DNA of 10,399 nucleotides from assembly GCA_964523295.1 (NCBI GenBank), contig CAZGAH010000118.1, positions 1 through 10,399 of the forward strand, in the 5' to 3' direction. This DNA comes from CAZGAH01 sp964523295 (lineage in GTDB: Bacteria > Desulfobacterota > Desulfovibrionia > Desulfovibrionales > Desulfovibrionaceae). Positions within the stretch are counted from its first letter, which is position 1, and each line of letters opens with the position of its first letter. Made by a program: the position numbers and the translations under genes. Shown piece after piece: positions 1-6,500 of this stretch. The notes under the pieces are model-generated. The model ran no database searches. It was not told the origin of the DNA and saw only the letters and a list, made by a program, of their open reading frames with translations.

Positions 1-363
1 GCTGTCTGCCATTCCGGCAGCACCGCCAGGCGAGTCCGATAATCTCCCGTGCTGGCAACCTTCCGTGACACGGCATGCCTCTACGCGCCGCGGGTCCTTG
101 TGTTCGGCTCATTTTCGCAGACTACCTGATTTGTCCGGCTAGACCTGCTCCGAATTTCAGTTAAGGGCTCCTTTACGTGGCAGGAATCCTTACAACCTGT
201 CCTCTTCGCTTCGGCGGACATGCTGTCTGGAAAGATCCGGCAGAACTGCCATGGCCGGATACATTCACTGAGCAGCGCAACCATGCGCGTCCGACGTTGC
301 CATCCATGAAGAAAGCCGGTAGATAAATGGGCGGATATCTTTGAACGATAAAAAGGTGAACGC
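1..363. other. Intergenic region / leader upstream of the sigma-54 activator, no gene recognised
   Basis: I see no convincing coding region here: the plus-strand frames hit stops early and no translated segment resembles a known family. Visible structure: CAGCAC (18-23) can pair with GTGCTG (49-54); a short stem closed by a TTCG tetraloop lies at 205-218; a hairpin or alternative hairpin pair lies at 235-260. The stretch probably holds the promoter and leader of the activator gene starting at 364, but I could not find a convincing -35/-10 or -24/-12 pair. It could also contain a small RNA; nothing seen proves it. Confidence 0.5.
235..260 (+). promoter_or_regulatory. Leader hairpin with a competing alternative stem
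   Basis: ATCCGGC (235-241) is perfectly complementary to GCCGGAT (254-260), a 7-bp stem with a 12-base loop. The overlapping GGCA (239-242) can instead pair with TGCC (247-250) around GAAC. Both stems use bases 239-241, so they exclude each other. The structure sits about 100 bases before the GTG start of the sigma-54 activator. The pairing is seen directly; a regulatory role is inference. Confidence 0.3.
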
Positions 364-1932
364 GTGACGACAAGGCGCCGACCCGAGCCGAAGCTGTTGG
401 CCGTGCTCGATTTTTACAAAGCGCTGTTCGAGGAGCTGGATCCGGAAAAGCTGCGCAGCAAGTTTCTCCACTCTCTGCTCGTGCTGCAGAACGTGGAGCG
501 GGGTTCCATCTGGGTCAAGAAAGAGGGATCCTACGTCTGTGTCGAGGCCATGGGGCCGCAATCCGAGCTGGTACAGGGCGTGGCGATCGAAGCCGAGCGG
601 CCGAGCATCGTTGGCTGGGTCATCGAGCACGGCGAGATGACCGTCGCCGAGGCCGGCAAGGACAGCAGGCACTACGCGGCCATCGAGGACGAGGTTGACC
701 AGAAGAGCACCCTCATCCTCTGCTACCCGCTCATCCTCAAAAGCGGCGAGGTCTACGGCGCCGTGCAGATCATCGACACCTCCGCCGAGGGCAACCACCT
801 CAACCTGGACCAGGAGTATCTCAAGCTGCTGCAGGCTCAGGTCGCGATCGGCACCATGGCCCTGTCCAATTCGCTGGCCTTTACCGATCAGCTGCGTGAG
901 AATGTCAAACTCAAGCGCACGCTCAACGAAATCCGGCGCGAGGCGCCGATAATCGGCCAGAGCCCGGCCTTTCTCAAAACGCTGAAATCCGTCCGGGAGT
1001 ACTCCAGAACCGACTTTCCCGTGCTCATTACCGGCGAAAGCGGCACAGGCAAAGAACTGGTGGCCCACGAAATCCACCGTCTGAGCCGGCGCCGCGACAA
1101 GTCGTTCCTGGTGCAGAACTGCAGCGCCATCCCCGAGACCCTGCTCGAGAGCGAGCTTTTCGGCTACAAGAAAGGCGCCTTCACCGGTGCCCTGCACGAC
1201 AAGCCCGGTCTGTTCGAGGACGCTGCCGGCGGAACGGTCTTCCTCGACGAAATCGGCGACATGCCCCTCAGCCTCCAGGCCCGGATACTGCGCGTCATCC
1301 AGAACAACGAAATCAAACCCCTGGGCGGCACGGCCAGCAAACGAGTGGACGTGCGCATTCTCTCGGCCACGAACAAGGACCTGCGCCAGGCCATAGCCGG
1401 CAACGAATTTCGCGAAGACCTCTATTACCGGCTGAATGTCCTGCCCCTGCACATGCCGGCCCTGCGCGAGCGGCCCGAAGACATCGTCCTGCTGCTCGAC
1501 TACTTCATCCGGCGCGAGTCTCTCCGACTGGAAACCCGCGAACGCAGCTTTTCGCCACAGGCCATGGAGCGCCTGGCCGCGCACCCCTGGCCCGGAAACA
1601 TCCGGGAGATGGAAAACCTCATCAAATACCTGCTGACCACGGTGCACGGCGACGTCATCGAGGTCGACGACCTGCCCTCGCACATTGTCCAGGAGGCCGC
1701 GCTCCCGCCCCCGCCCCCCGCTCAGGAGTCCACCCCCACCGCCGACAAGACCGCATTTCCCGAGCCTGCGCTCGGTCCGGGCGGATATACCTGGGACGAA
1801 CTCGAACGCTCGTATGTTCTCTCCCTGCTGGAAAAAAACAAGTGGAACATCTCCCGCGCCGCCAAGGAATCCGGCGTCAACCGTTCCACCTTCGACTCGC
1901 GCATGAAGAAGCTGGGTATACGAAAATCCTGA
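364..1932 (+). CDS. GAF-domain sigma-54-dependent transcriptional activator
   Basis: A 522-residue enhancer-binding protein that should remodel sigma-54 RNA polymerase at -24/-12 promoters using ATP. An N-terminal GAF-like sensory domain covers about residues 10-175. The AAA+ domain (about 195-430) has Walker A GESGTGKE at 224, the sigma-54 contact loop GAFTGA at 271 and Walker B VFLDE around 295. A proline-rich linker (five prolines in a row, near 445) leads to a Fis-type helix-turn-helix at about 492-520. The receiver domain of NtrC-type proteins is absent, so control is probably by ligand or redox state at the GAF domain; the ligand is not predictable. The start is GTG, chosen because AAGGTGA (353-359) lies four bases upstream. 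The gene stands alone; the next gene on this strand begins about 250 bases later. Family assignment is firm, target genes unknown. Confidence 0.95.
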   Translation: MTTRRRPEPKLLAVLDFYKALFEELDPEKLRSKFLHSLLVLQNVERGSIWVKKEGSYVCVEAMGPQSELVQGVAIEAERPSIVGWVIEHGEMTVAEAGKDSRHYAAIEDEVDQKSTLILCYPLILKSGEVYGAVQIIDTSAEGNHLNLDQEYLKLLQAQVAIGTMALSNSLAFTDQLRENVKLKRTLNEIRREAPIIGQSPAFLKTLKSVREYSRTDFPVLITGESGTGKELVAHEIHRLSRRRDKSFLVQNCSAIPETLLESELFGYKKGAFTGALHDKPGLFEDAAGGTVFLDEIGDMPLSLQARILRVIQNNEIKPLGGTASKRVDVRILSATNKDLRQAIAGNEFREDLYYRLNVLPLHMPALRERPEDIVLLLDYFIRRESLRLETRERSFSPQAMERLAAHPWPGNIREMENLIKYLLTTVHGDVIEVDDLPSHIVQEAALPPPPPAQESTPTADKTAFPEPALGPGGYTWDELERSYVLSLLEKNKWNISRAAKESGVNRSTFDSRMKKLGIRKS

Positions 1933-1976
1933 TCCTGCGCTCCATTAGAAAATCACCATTCCATTCATATATTTCT

Positions 1977-2007
1977 TTGACAATTTTCTACAGGAATTAT
2001 GTCTATA
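1977..2007 (+). promoter_or_regulatory. Possible sigma-70 promoter for the LOG-family gene
   Basis: A perfect TTGACA (1977-1982) lies in an AT-rich patch just after the activator gene. The -10 is poor: with 17-19 bases of spacing the candidates are TGTCTA (2000-2005) or TCTATA (2002-2007). If used, it would give a leader of about 175 bases containing the hairpin at 2025-2073. The -35 is clear, the -10 is not. Confidence 0.25.
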
Positions 2008-2024
2008 CCCAGGTCAAATAGATT

Positions 2025-2073
2025 GCGAGGGGGAGGGAAGCCCCTGTTTCAGAATGTTTTCCCTCCCTCCCGC
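2025..2073 (+). promoter_or_regulatory. Strong purine/pyrimidine hairpin in the leader of the LOG-family gene
   Basis: The G/A-rich arm at 2025-2039 pairs with the C/T-rich arm at 2059-2073: 15 positions with one A-C mismatch and one G-T wobble, enclosing a 19-base loop. No T-run follows on either strand, so it does not look like a standard intrinsic terminator. It lies about 110 bases before the LOG-family start codon. It may be a leader element, an mRNA-stabilising stem or a Rho-related structure downstream of the activator gene; the sequence does not decide. Confidence 0.45.
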
Positions 2074-2186
2074 GACGTTCTTCGAGAGCCAGACATCCGC
2101 AAGGCTTGCCTATACGGGGCAATCCTGCAAGAACAGCACGCATCCGCGGCCGGTTGCGGCTGCGAGTCTTTGCGCAAGGAGTACAC

Positions 2187-2843
2187 ATGCACGGCAACAA
2201 ACAATTTCTGATCGACAATCTGTCGATGCACGAATCCTGGCGGCTGTTCAAGATCATGGCGGAGATCGTGGACGGCTTCGACACGCTGAGCGAGCTGGGC
2301 GCCGCGGTGTCCATTTTCGGCTCGGCGCGCGTCGCGCGCACGTCGCCGTTGTACGAGGCGACCGTCGAGCTTGCGGGCAAACTGGCCAAGGCGGGCTACG
2401 CCGTTATCACCGGCGGCGGTCCGGGGCTCATGGAGGCAGCCAACAAGGGCGCCTTCGAGGCCGGCGGCGATTCGGTCGGTCTGCACATCCAACTGCCGCT
2501 GGAAAAGGGGCCGAACGAGTTTCAGACCATCAGCTGCCTGTTCCGCTACTTTTTCGTGCGCAAGGTCATGTTCGTGAAATACGCCATGGCCTACGTGGTC
2601 ATGCCCGGCGGCATCGGCACGCTCGACGAGCTGTTCGAGGCCATGGTCCTGGCCCAGACCAAGCGCATCAAGCCGTTTCCGATCATCCTCTACGACAGCC
2701 GCTTCTGGAGCGGTTTGCTGGACTGGGTCCGCGAGCAGATGGGACAGGCGGGGTTCATCCGAGAAGACGAGCTGGAGCTGATTACGGTGCTTGATACGCC
2801 GGACGAGGTCGTCCACTACATCAAGCGCCACGTGATCGTCTGA
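2187..2843 (+). CDS. LOG-family protein (TIGR00730 Rossmann type), putative nucleotide phosphoribohydrolase
   Basis: A 218-residue protein of the LOG (Lonely guy) family, named for enzymes that cleave the N-glycosidic bond of cytokinin riboside monophosphates. Many bacterial members instead act on, or are suspected to act on, ordinary nucleoside monophosphates. The Rossmann core starts near residue 40 (SIFGSARV). The nucleotide-binding segment GGGPGLMEAANKGA lies near residues 73-86, and the family signature PGGIGTLDE near 143-151 carries the conserved Arg/Glu-type active-site region. No signal peptide or membrane segment is visible, so it should be cytosolic. The ATG at 2187 is chosen because AAGGAG (2176-2181) lies five bases upstream; an in-frame extension back to 2106 lacks such support. 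It converges with the minus-strand cluster 44 bases downstream. Family is firm; the physiological substrate is open. Confidence 0.9.
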   Translation: MHGNKQFLIDNLSMHESWRLFKIMAEIVDGFDTLSELGAAVSIFGSARVARTSPLYEATVELAGKLAKAGYAVITGGGPGLMEAANKGAFEAGGDSVGLHIQLPLEKGPNEFQTISCLFRYFFVRKVMFVKYAMAYVVMPGGIGTLDELFEAMVLAQTKRIKPFPIILYDSRFWSGLLDWVREQMGQAGFIREDELELITVLDTPDEVVHYIKRHVIV

Positions 2844-2887
2844 GGCGCGGCCCGCCGACCGGGCGGCAGGGGGGCCACATCGGCAAG

Positions 2888-3130
2888 CTACAGAAAATCG
2901 GGATCGATCCCGGCCTTGCCGTTGGCCAGGACGATCTTGACGAACTGCACAGTCTTGTCGTCCACGGGCACGATGGGGAAACTGGACCGGCAGGCCTCGC
3001 ACTGGACCATGGACGGCTGCGTCGGGCTGACGATGGGCACCTGGCGCTGGCAGAACGGGCAGACGTAGAGATAGACCAGCTCGATGCCCGTGGGCTTGAC
3101 CGGCAGCAGGGGCTTTTTCTTTTCGGTCAT
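2888..3130 (-). CDS. Small zinc-ribbon protein coupled to gpmI
   Basis: An 80-residue hypothetical protein with two CxxC knuckles, CPFC at residues 24-27 and CEAC at 44-47, separated by 16 residues. This is the spacing expected of a single zinc ribbon. The N-terminus is lysine-rich, and the C-terminal half (VQFVKIVLANGK) has no motif I recognise. No membrane segment is seen. Its ATG overlaps the gpmI stop codon by the four bases ATGA (3127-3130), so it is probably translated by coupling from gpmI. No strong ribosome-binding site precedes it, which fits. The function is unknown; nucleic-acid or ribosome contact would be a guess from the fold class and from rsfS in the same cluster. It is last in the cluster. 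Confidence 0.85.
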   Translation of the reverse strand: MTEKKKPLLPVKPTGIELVYLYVCPFCQRQVPIVSPTQPSMVQCEACRSSFPIVPVDDKTVQFVKIVLANGKAGIDPDFL

Positions 3131-4686
3131 GGACGCTGCCCCCCGTCGACGAGCAGGCTTTCGCCGGTCATGCGCGCGGGCTTGGAAACGCCCCAGAGCG
3201 CGAGGATCGTCGGCGCGATGTCGCCGAGCACGCCGGCGCGCAGCTTGGGACGCGCGCGTCCGTCGCCTTCGATCAGAACGAGATTGACCGGGTTCTTGCT
3301 GTGCGCGGTCTGCGGCTGGCCGTCCGCGTCGATCATTTCCTCGGCATTGCCGTGATCCGCGGTCAGGAGCACGCGTCCGCCGCGCGCGAGCACGGCCTCG
3401 ACGATGCGGCCCACGCAGGCGTCCACGGTTTCGCAGGCCGTGATCACGGCGGGGATGATGCCCGTATGGCCGACCATGTCCAGGATGGCCAGGTTGCAGA
3501 CCGCGAAATCGATGTCCCCGGCGTTCCAGCGCTCCAGAAAGGAGTCCGTGACCTGCGCCGCGCTCATTTCCGGCTTGAGGTCGTAGGTGGCCACGTCGCG
3601 CGGCGATGGCACGAGCACGCGCTCCTCGCCGGGGAAGGGTTCCTCGCGACCGCAGTTGAAGAAGTAGGTGACGTGCGCGTACTTTTCCGTCTCCGCGATG
3701 CGCAGCTGGCGCAGCCCCAGGCCGGAAACGACCTCGGCCAGGATCTCCGACGTGGCGATGGGCGGGAAGGCGGTGGGCAGGCCGAAGCTCACGTCGTATT
3801 CGGTCATGGTGGTCAGGTTGGCCAGGCGAGGGAACGCGGTGCGCTCGAAATCGGCAAAGGCCGGGTCGAACAGACTGCGGGTCAGTTCTCTGGCCCGGTC
3901 GGCGCGGAAATTGAAAAAGAAGACGCCGTCGCCGTCGCGCAGGAGTCCGCGGGGCTGGCCCTGGGCGTCAACGACGACCGTCGGGTGGATGAATTCGTCC
4001 GTTTCGCCCGCGTCGTAGGCCTGCTGCACGGCAGTGAGCGGGTCCGCGGCCGGGCGTCCCTGGCCGCCCGTCAACGCCGCGTGAGCCTGAGCGACGCGAT
4101 CCCAGCGTTTGTCGCGATCCATGGCGTAGTAGCGGCCCGTCACGCTGGCGATCTCGCCCCAGCCCAGCTCATCCATGAAGGCTTGCAGCGCGCGCAGGTA
4201 TCCCAGGCCGCTGGAGGGCGGGGTGTCGCGTCCGTCCATGAAGGCGTGGACGACGACCGGCACGGCGCGCGCCTTGGCCGCCGTGAGCAGGGCGTGGAGG
4301 TGGTTGATATGGCTGTGTACGCCGCCGTCGGAAATGAGCCCCAGGCAGTGCATCCGGCCCTTGTTGGCGGATACGGTGTCGAAGAGCGCGTTCAGGGCCG
4401 GATTGGCGGGGAATTCGTTCTCCTCGATGGCCAGATCAATGCGCGTCATGTCCTGCCAGATGACCCGGCCGGCGCCCAGGTTCATGTGCCCGACCTCGGA
4501 ATTGCCCATGAACCCGGGCGGCAGGCCCACGGCCCGACCCGAGCAGAGCAACTCGGTGCGCGGATGCCCGGCGAGCAGCCGGTCGAGATTGGGCGTGCGG
4601 GCGAGGGAGACGGCGTTTCCGGGTCCTGACGGCGCGATGCCCCAGCCGTCGAGGATCAGCAGCAGCGTCGGCGTGAGCGCGCTCAT
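3127..4686 (-). CDS. gpmI: 2,3-bisphosphoglycerate-independent phosphoglycerate mutase
   Basis: A 519-residue cytosolic enzyme that interconverts 3- and 2-phosphoglycerate in glycolysis/gluconeogenesis through a phosphoserine intermediate and two Mn ions. The family landmarks are all present: the metal Asp in LLILDGWG (D13), the catalytic serine in GNSEVGH (S63), the substrate-binding segments GGVHSH (His124), DGRDTPP (about 151-157), GRYYAMDRD (about 184-192) and FNFRADR (about 259-264), then D403 and H407 (ILDMVGH), TADHGN (D444, H445) and AHSKNP (H462). Length is normal for the family. I start at the ATG at 4686, because the sequence then opens with the usual N-terminus and an AAGGAG lies just upstream; the open frame reaching to 4767 has no homologous look. 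The start overlaps the rsfS stop by ATGA, and the end overlaps the zinc-ribbon gene by ATGA. Confidence 0.97.
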   Translation of the reverse strand: MSALTPTLLLILDGWGIAPSGPGNAVSLARTPNLDRLLAGHPRTELLCSGRAVGLPPGFMGNSEVGHMNLGAGRVIWQDMTRIDLAIEENEFPANPALNALFDTVSANKGRMHCLGLISDGGVHSHINHLHALLTAAKARAVPVVVHAFMDGRDTPPSSGLGYLRALQAFMDELGWGEIASVTGRYYAMDRDKRWDRVAQAHAALTGGQGRPAADPLTAVQQAYDAGETDEFIHPTVVVDAQGQPRGLLRDGDGVFFFNFRADRARELTRSLFDPAFADFERTAFPRLANLTTMTEYDVSFGLPTAFPPIATSEILAEVVSGLGLRQLRIAETEKYAHVTYFFNCGREEPFPGEERVLVPSPRDVATYDLKPEMSAAQVTDSFLERWNAGDIDFAVCNLAILDMVGHTGIIPAVITACETVDACVGRIVEAVLARGGRVLLTADHGNAEEMIDADGQPQTAHSKNPVNLVLIEGDGRARPKLRAGVLGDIAPTILALWGVSKPARMTGESLLVDGGQRP

Positions 4687-5105
4687 CGGGATGCTCCTTC
4701 GGCGTCGCGACCGTCCGCGCGCGTCATGGCCGGGGCCTGACGGAACAGCGCCGCCGCGTCGGCCCACAGGCCTTCGAGATTATAGTGCATCCGCACCTCT
4801 TCGAGGAACAGGTGCGCGACCACGTCGTTCATGTCCAACAGGATCCACTGTCCGGCCTGGTAGCCTTCCATGCCCAGAAATTCCAGATTATCCCGGCCGC
4901 AGCTACCGAGCAGATGATCCGCCAGGGCCTGACAATGGCGCACGCCGCGGGCCGTGGCGATGATCACGGCCTCGGTGGCCATTTTTTTTCCCCGCAAGTC
5001 CAGGGCGATCACGTCCTCGCCCTGCTTGTCCACGATCCACGATGCGATCAGTCTGGCCTTATCTTCCGTCCCCAAAGAGGAATACGTTCGCTTGGTTGCT
5101 GTCAT
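4683..5105 (-). CDS. rsfS: Ribosome silencing factor RsfS (iojap family)
   Basis: A 140-residue RsfS/iojap protein. Members bind ribosomal protein uL14 on the 50S subunit and block 30S joining during starvation. Family features are visible in order: VIALDLRGKK near residues 32-41, VIIATARG near 47-54, then GQWILLDMNDVVAHLF and the C-terminal YNLEGLW block. The tail after LW (about 28 residues) is charged and Ala-rich and looks dispensable. I prefer the ATG at 5105; a longer reading could begin at a TTG at 5138 and add 11 residues (KEKRLR-rich), and the ribosome-binding site, GAAGGA around 5119-5124, is somewhat far from the ATG. The next gene, gpmI, overlaps by four bases. A GC-rich hairpin separates it from the TPR gene upstream. 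Confidence 0.92.
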   Translation of the reverse strand: MTATKRTYSSLGTEDKARLIASWIVDKQGEDVIALDLRGKKMATEAVIIATARGVRHCQALADHLLGSCGRDNLEFLGMEGYQAGQWILLDMNDVVAHLFLEEVRMHYNLEGLWADAAALFRQAPAMTRADGRDAEGASR

Positions 5106-5147
5106 GCGCAGTCGCTTTTCCTTCGTGCCCGCAGGCAATGGTTATTC

Positions 5148-5162
5148 CGGCCGTTGCGGCCG
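5148..5162 (-). promoter_or_regulatory. Intercistronic GC hairpin between the TPR gene and rsfS
   Basis: CGGCCG is repeated as a perfect inverted repeat with a 3-base loop, beginning a few bases after the TPR stop codon and ending about 43 bases before the rsfS start. No T-run follows on the minus strand, so I do not call it an intrinsic terminator. It could protect the upstream message end or set different expression for TPR and rsfS. The structure is seen; the role is inferred. Confidence 0.35.
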
Positions 5163-5165
5163 TCT

Positions 5166-5936
5166 TCAGGCGGCCGGTGCGCCGCTTTTGGCCAGCAGGC
5201 GCTCGATGGCAGCGAGCATCTTGGCCGCCTCCGGAAAATCGGGCCGGATTTCCAGGGCCTTTTTCACGTATATCGCCGCCTTTTCCATATCGCCTTTGTC
5301 GTAGAGCGTCCGGGCGATGTTGTAGCACAGATTTTCGTCGTTGCGGGCGTGTTTGTACGCGGAGGCGTAGTAGGCCAGGGCCTGGTCGTACATTTTGCTC
5401 TTACGCAGCTTGATGCCGAATTCGTTGAACATGTGCTTGTTGTCGGCCTTGAAGGCATCGTCCAGGCGCACAAGATTCTTTAGCAGCCCGCCCGCGTCCT
5501 CGGTTTTGCCCTGATCGAGAAAAGTCAGGCCCAGGCCATAGATGCCGCGCACGTTGCTTTCGTCCAGCCCCAGGACCTTCTTGAATTCGACTTCCGCGCT
5601 GAATGGCTGGCCCTGGCTGCGCAGCCGCTCCGCCTTGGCCAGCAGCTTGGCGACTTGTTTCAGTGCCGGCAAGGTTTTTTGTTCGTAGACCTCGGGCTCG
5701 GGCTTGTAGTGCGCGACAAAGGCCTCTGCGGGCATCTTCTGGCAGTTTCCGGTCGGCACGAAAAATCCGTTCAGGGTCCGGTAATGCACGACGCCGTCTT
5801 CGATGGACTCGACGAAATAATAGGTCGTCGTTTTCACCTTGCGCCGCGTCGCTCCTGCCCCGATCTTATTCTCGGTCTCCATGGAGAAAACGCCGCTCAG
5901 CTGTTCGTGACCCGGCGAAGAAGTGCTGTCGCTCAT
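5166..5936 (-). CDS. Tetratricopeptide-repeat protein
   Basis: A 256-residue protein with no signal peptide or membrane segment. An N-terminal part of about 85 residues includes a compact aromatic-rich segment (YYFVESIEDGVVHYRTLNGFF) that I cannot assign. From about residue 92 to 245 it is helical with TPR-type spacing of small and aromatic residues, for example GIYGLGLTFLDQGKTEDA, ALAYYASAYKHARNDE, LCYNIARTLYDKGDMEKAAIYVKKALEIRPDFPEA. TPR arrays bind partner proteins; the partner is unknown. The ATG at 5936 is supported by GGAGG at 5942-5946 with five bases of spacing; a second Met at residue 19 is possible. It is first in the TPR-rsfS-gpmI-zinc-ribbon run, 60 bases before rsfS, so it is probably cotranscribed with housekeeping genes. 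Confidence 0.88.
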   Translation of the reverse strand: MSDSTSSPGHEQLSGVFSMETENKIGAGATRRKVKTTTYYFVESIEDGVVHYRTLNGFFVPTGNCQKMPAEAFVAHYKPEPEVYEQKTLPALKQVAKLLAKAERLRSQGQPFSAEVEFKKVLGLDESNVRGIYGLGLTFLDQGKTEDAGGLLKNLVRLDDAFKADNKHMFNEFGIKLRKSKMYDQALAYYASAYKHARNDENLCYNIARTLYDKGDMEKAAIYVKKALEIRPDFPEAAKMLAAIERLLAKSGAPAA

Positions 5937-6098
5937 CGAGCCCTCCCCTGTGGCGTCGCCTGCTGTTTGTAACCTTTGCTACCAGAAAAGAACGCGCGCG
6001 TCCAGAATCGACCGCCCGGAGCCCACGGCGATTTTGTTCTAAGCCCGCACCGCCACCGGGCGGGTGTTAAGGGTCATCCCGAGATAATCAAACACTTG

Positions 6099-6130
6099 AC
6101 GCGTATTGCGGGCAAGCTCGCGCGTTTTTT
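6099..6130 (+). terminator. Terminator-like hairpin plus T6 with no gene upstream on this strand
   Basis: GCGGG (6108-6112) pairs with CTCGC (6117-6121, one G-T wobble) around CAAG. ACGC (6099-6102) can pair with GCGT (6122-6125) after a 5-base left bulge. Six Ts occupy 6125-6130. This fits a modest intrinsic terminator on the plus strand, yet no plus-strand gene precedes it within about 3.2 kb. It may end a small RNA or antisense transcript, or be chance. Confidence 0.25.
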
Positions 6131-6131
6131 G

Positions 6132-6147
6132 TGTGACGTTTGTCACT
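6132..6147. promoter_or_regulatory. CRP/FNR-family-like palindrome TGTGA-N6-TCACT
   Basis: The 16-base element TGTGACGTTTGTCACT matches the CRP/FNR superfamily half-site layout TGTGA-N6-TCACA in nine of ten defined positions; its inner part, GTGAC-GTTT-GTCAC, is also a perfect 5-bp hairpin. HcpR and related regulators of sulfate reducers use closely similar sites. It lies about 200 bases upstream of the TPR gene, far for direct control unless the promoter is also distal. The match is seen; occupation by a regulator is inferred. Confidence 0.35.
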
Positions 6148-6369
6148 CCTTTAAAAAGTTGTTTCGTGCCGAACAGTTCAGTGCGGCAACTGAAAATGAA
6201 GTGAGCGCAACCTATTGGCCTTTCCAGGACGCCGCGTACCAAAGAGTTTCGCCGATCTTTGGCAGAAAGCCCAAGTAGTGATGTTGACGCATCAAATCCT
6301 GCAAGAGCCGTTCTCCATGAACAGAAACCGTTTTACCCTCAATTTCTCCAATATTTGGCATGGTTACTT

Positions 6370-6409
6370 CTGAAAAAATATGGCTTCGCTACGTCTGCAT
6401 TTTTTTCAG
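6370..6409 (-). terminator. A/T-armed hairpin about 90 bases downstream of the VKOR gene
   Basis: CTGAAAAAA (6370-6378) pairs with TTTTTTCAG (6401-6409); after a bulged T, ATG pairs with CAT, leaving a loop of roughly a dozen bases. On the minus strand it reads as a weak stem ending in a run of Ts, so it could terminate the three-gene operon ending at 6501. It is nearly symmetrical and could act both ways. The GC core is poor, so I hold this loosely. Confidence 0.3.
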
Positions 6410-6500
6410 AGAGGGAGTCCAGCATTATTTGTAACTGGCTATCCCGACTTACAATATGGCAGAGAACGAAATGGTCCTGGATAAAATAGTGAAGCAAGGG

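Larger units (their letters stand above)
5937..6500. other. Gene-poor region between the housekeeping cluster and the B12/kinase operon
   Basis: No convincing gene in 564 bases. The few open frames of 60-100 codons start with TTG, lack ribosome-binding sites and show no family resemblance. The part near 6000-6130 is GC-rich and probably contains the promoter and leader of the TPR gene; the part 6150-6490 is clearly poorer in GC than the genes. It holds a TGTGA-N6-TCACT palindrome (6132-6147), a hairpin followed by a T-run on the plus strand (6099-6130) and an A/T-armed hairpin (6370-6409), each listed separately. Confidence 0.6.

Noticed and set aside
1..120. Possible cobalamin riboswitch near the left edge, considered because of the B12 gene
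   Set aside because: Neither strand shows the B12-box or the other conserved blocks, and the region is far from the B12 operon.
179..194. TGGCAG...CTTAC as a possible -24/-12 sigma-54 promoter
   Set aside because: The -12 element lacks the conserved TTGC/GC; match is too weak.
265..1683. Long minus-strand open frame opposite the sigma-54 activator
   Set aside because: It is the antisense shadow of a GC-rich gene with strong family motifs; its translation resembles no family.
1999..2211. ATG-started open frame of 70 codons before the LOG gene
   Set aside because: No Shine-Dalgarno support, runs through the hairpin and overlaps the LOG start; translation has no family look.
2850..2864. Short GC hairpin (GCCCG/CGGGC) between the convergent LOG and zinc-ribbon genes
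   Set aside because: Only five perfect pairs and no T-run on either strand, so I would not call a terminator.
3301..4629. Long plus-strand open frame opposite gpmI
   Set aside because: Antisense shadow; gpmI on the minus strand has all catalytic residues.
5976..6278. Plus-strand open frame of 100 codons in the gene-poor region
   Set aside because: TTG start, no ribosome-binding site, no recognisable family, and it crosses the hairpin and palindrome.
6259..6489. Plus-strand open frame of 76 codons
   Set aside because: Starts with TTG without ribosome-binding site; composition looks like intergenic DNA.
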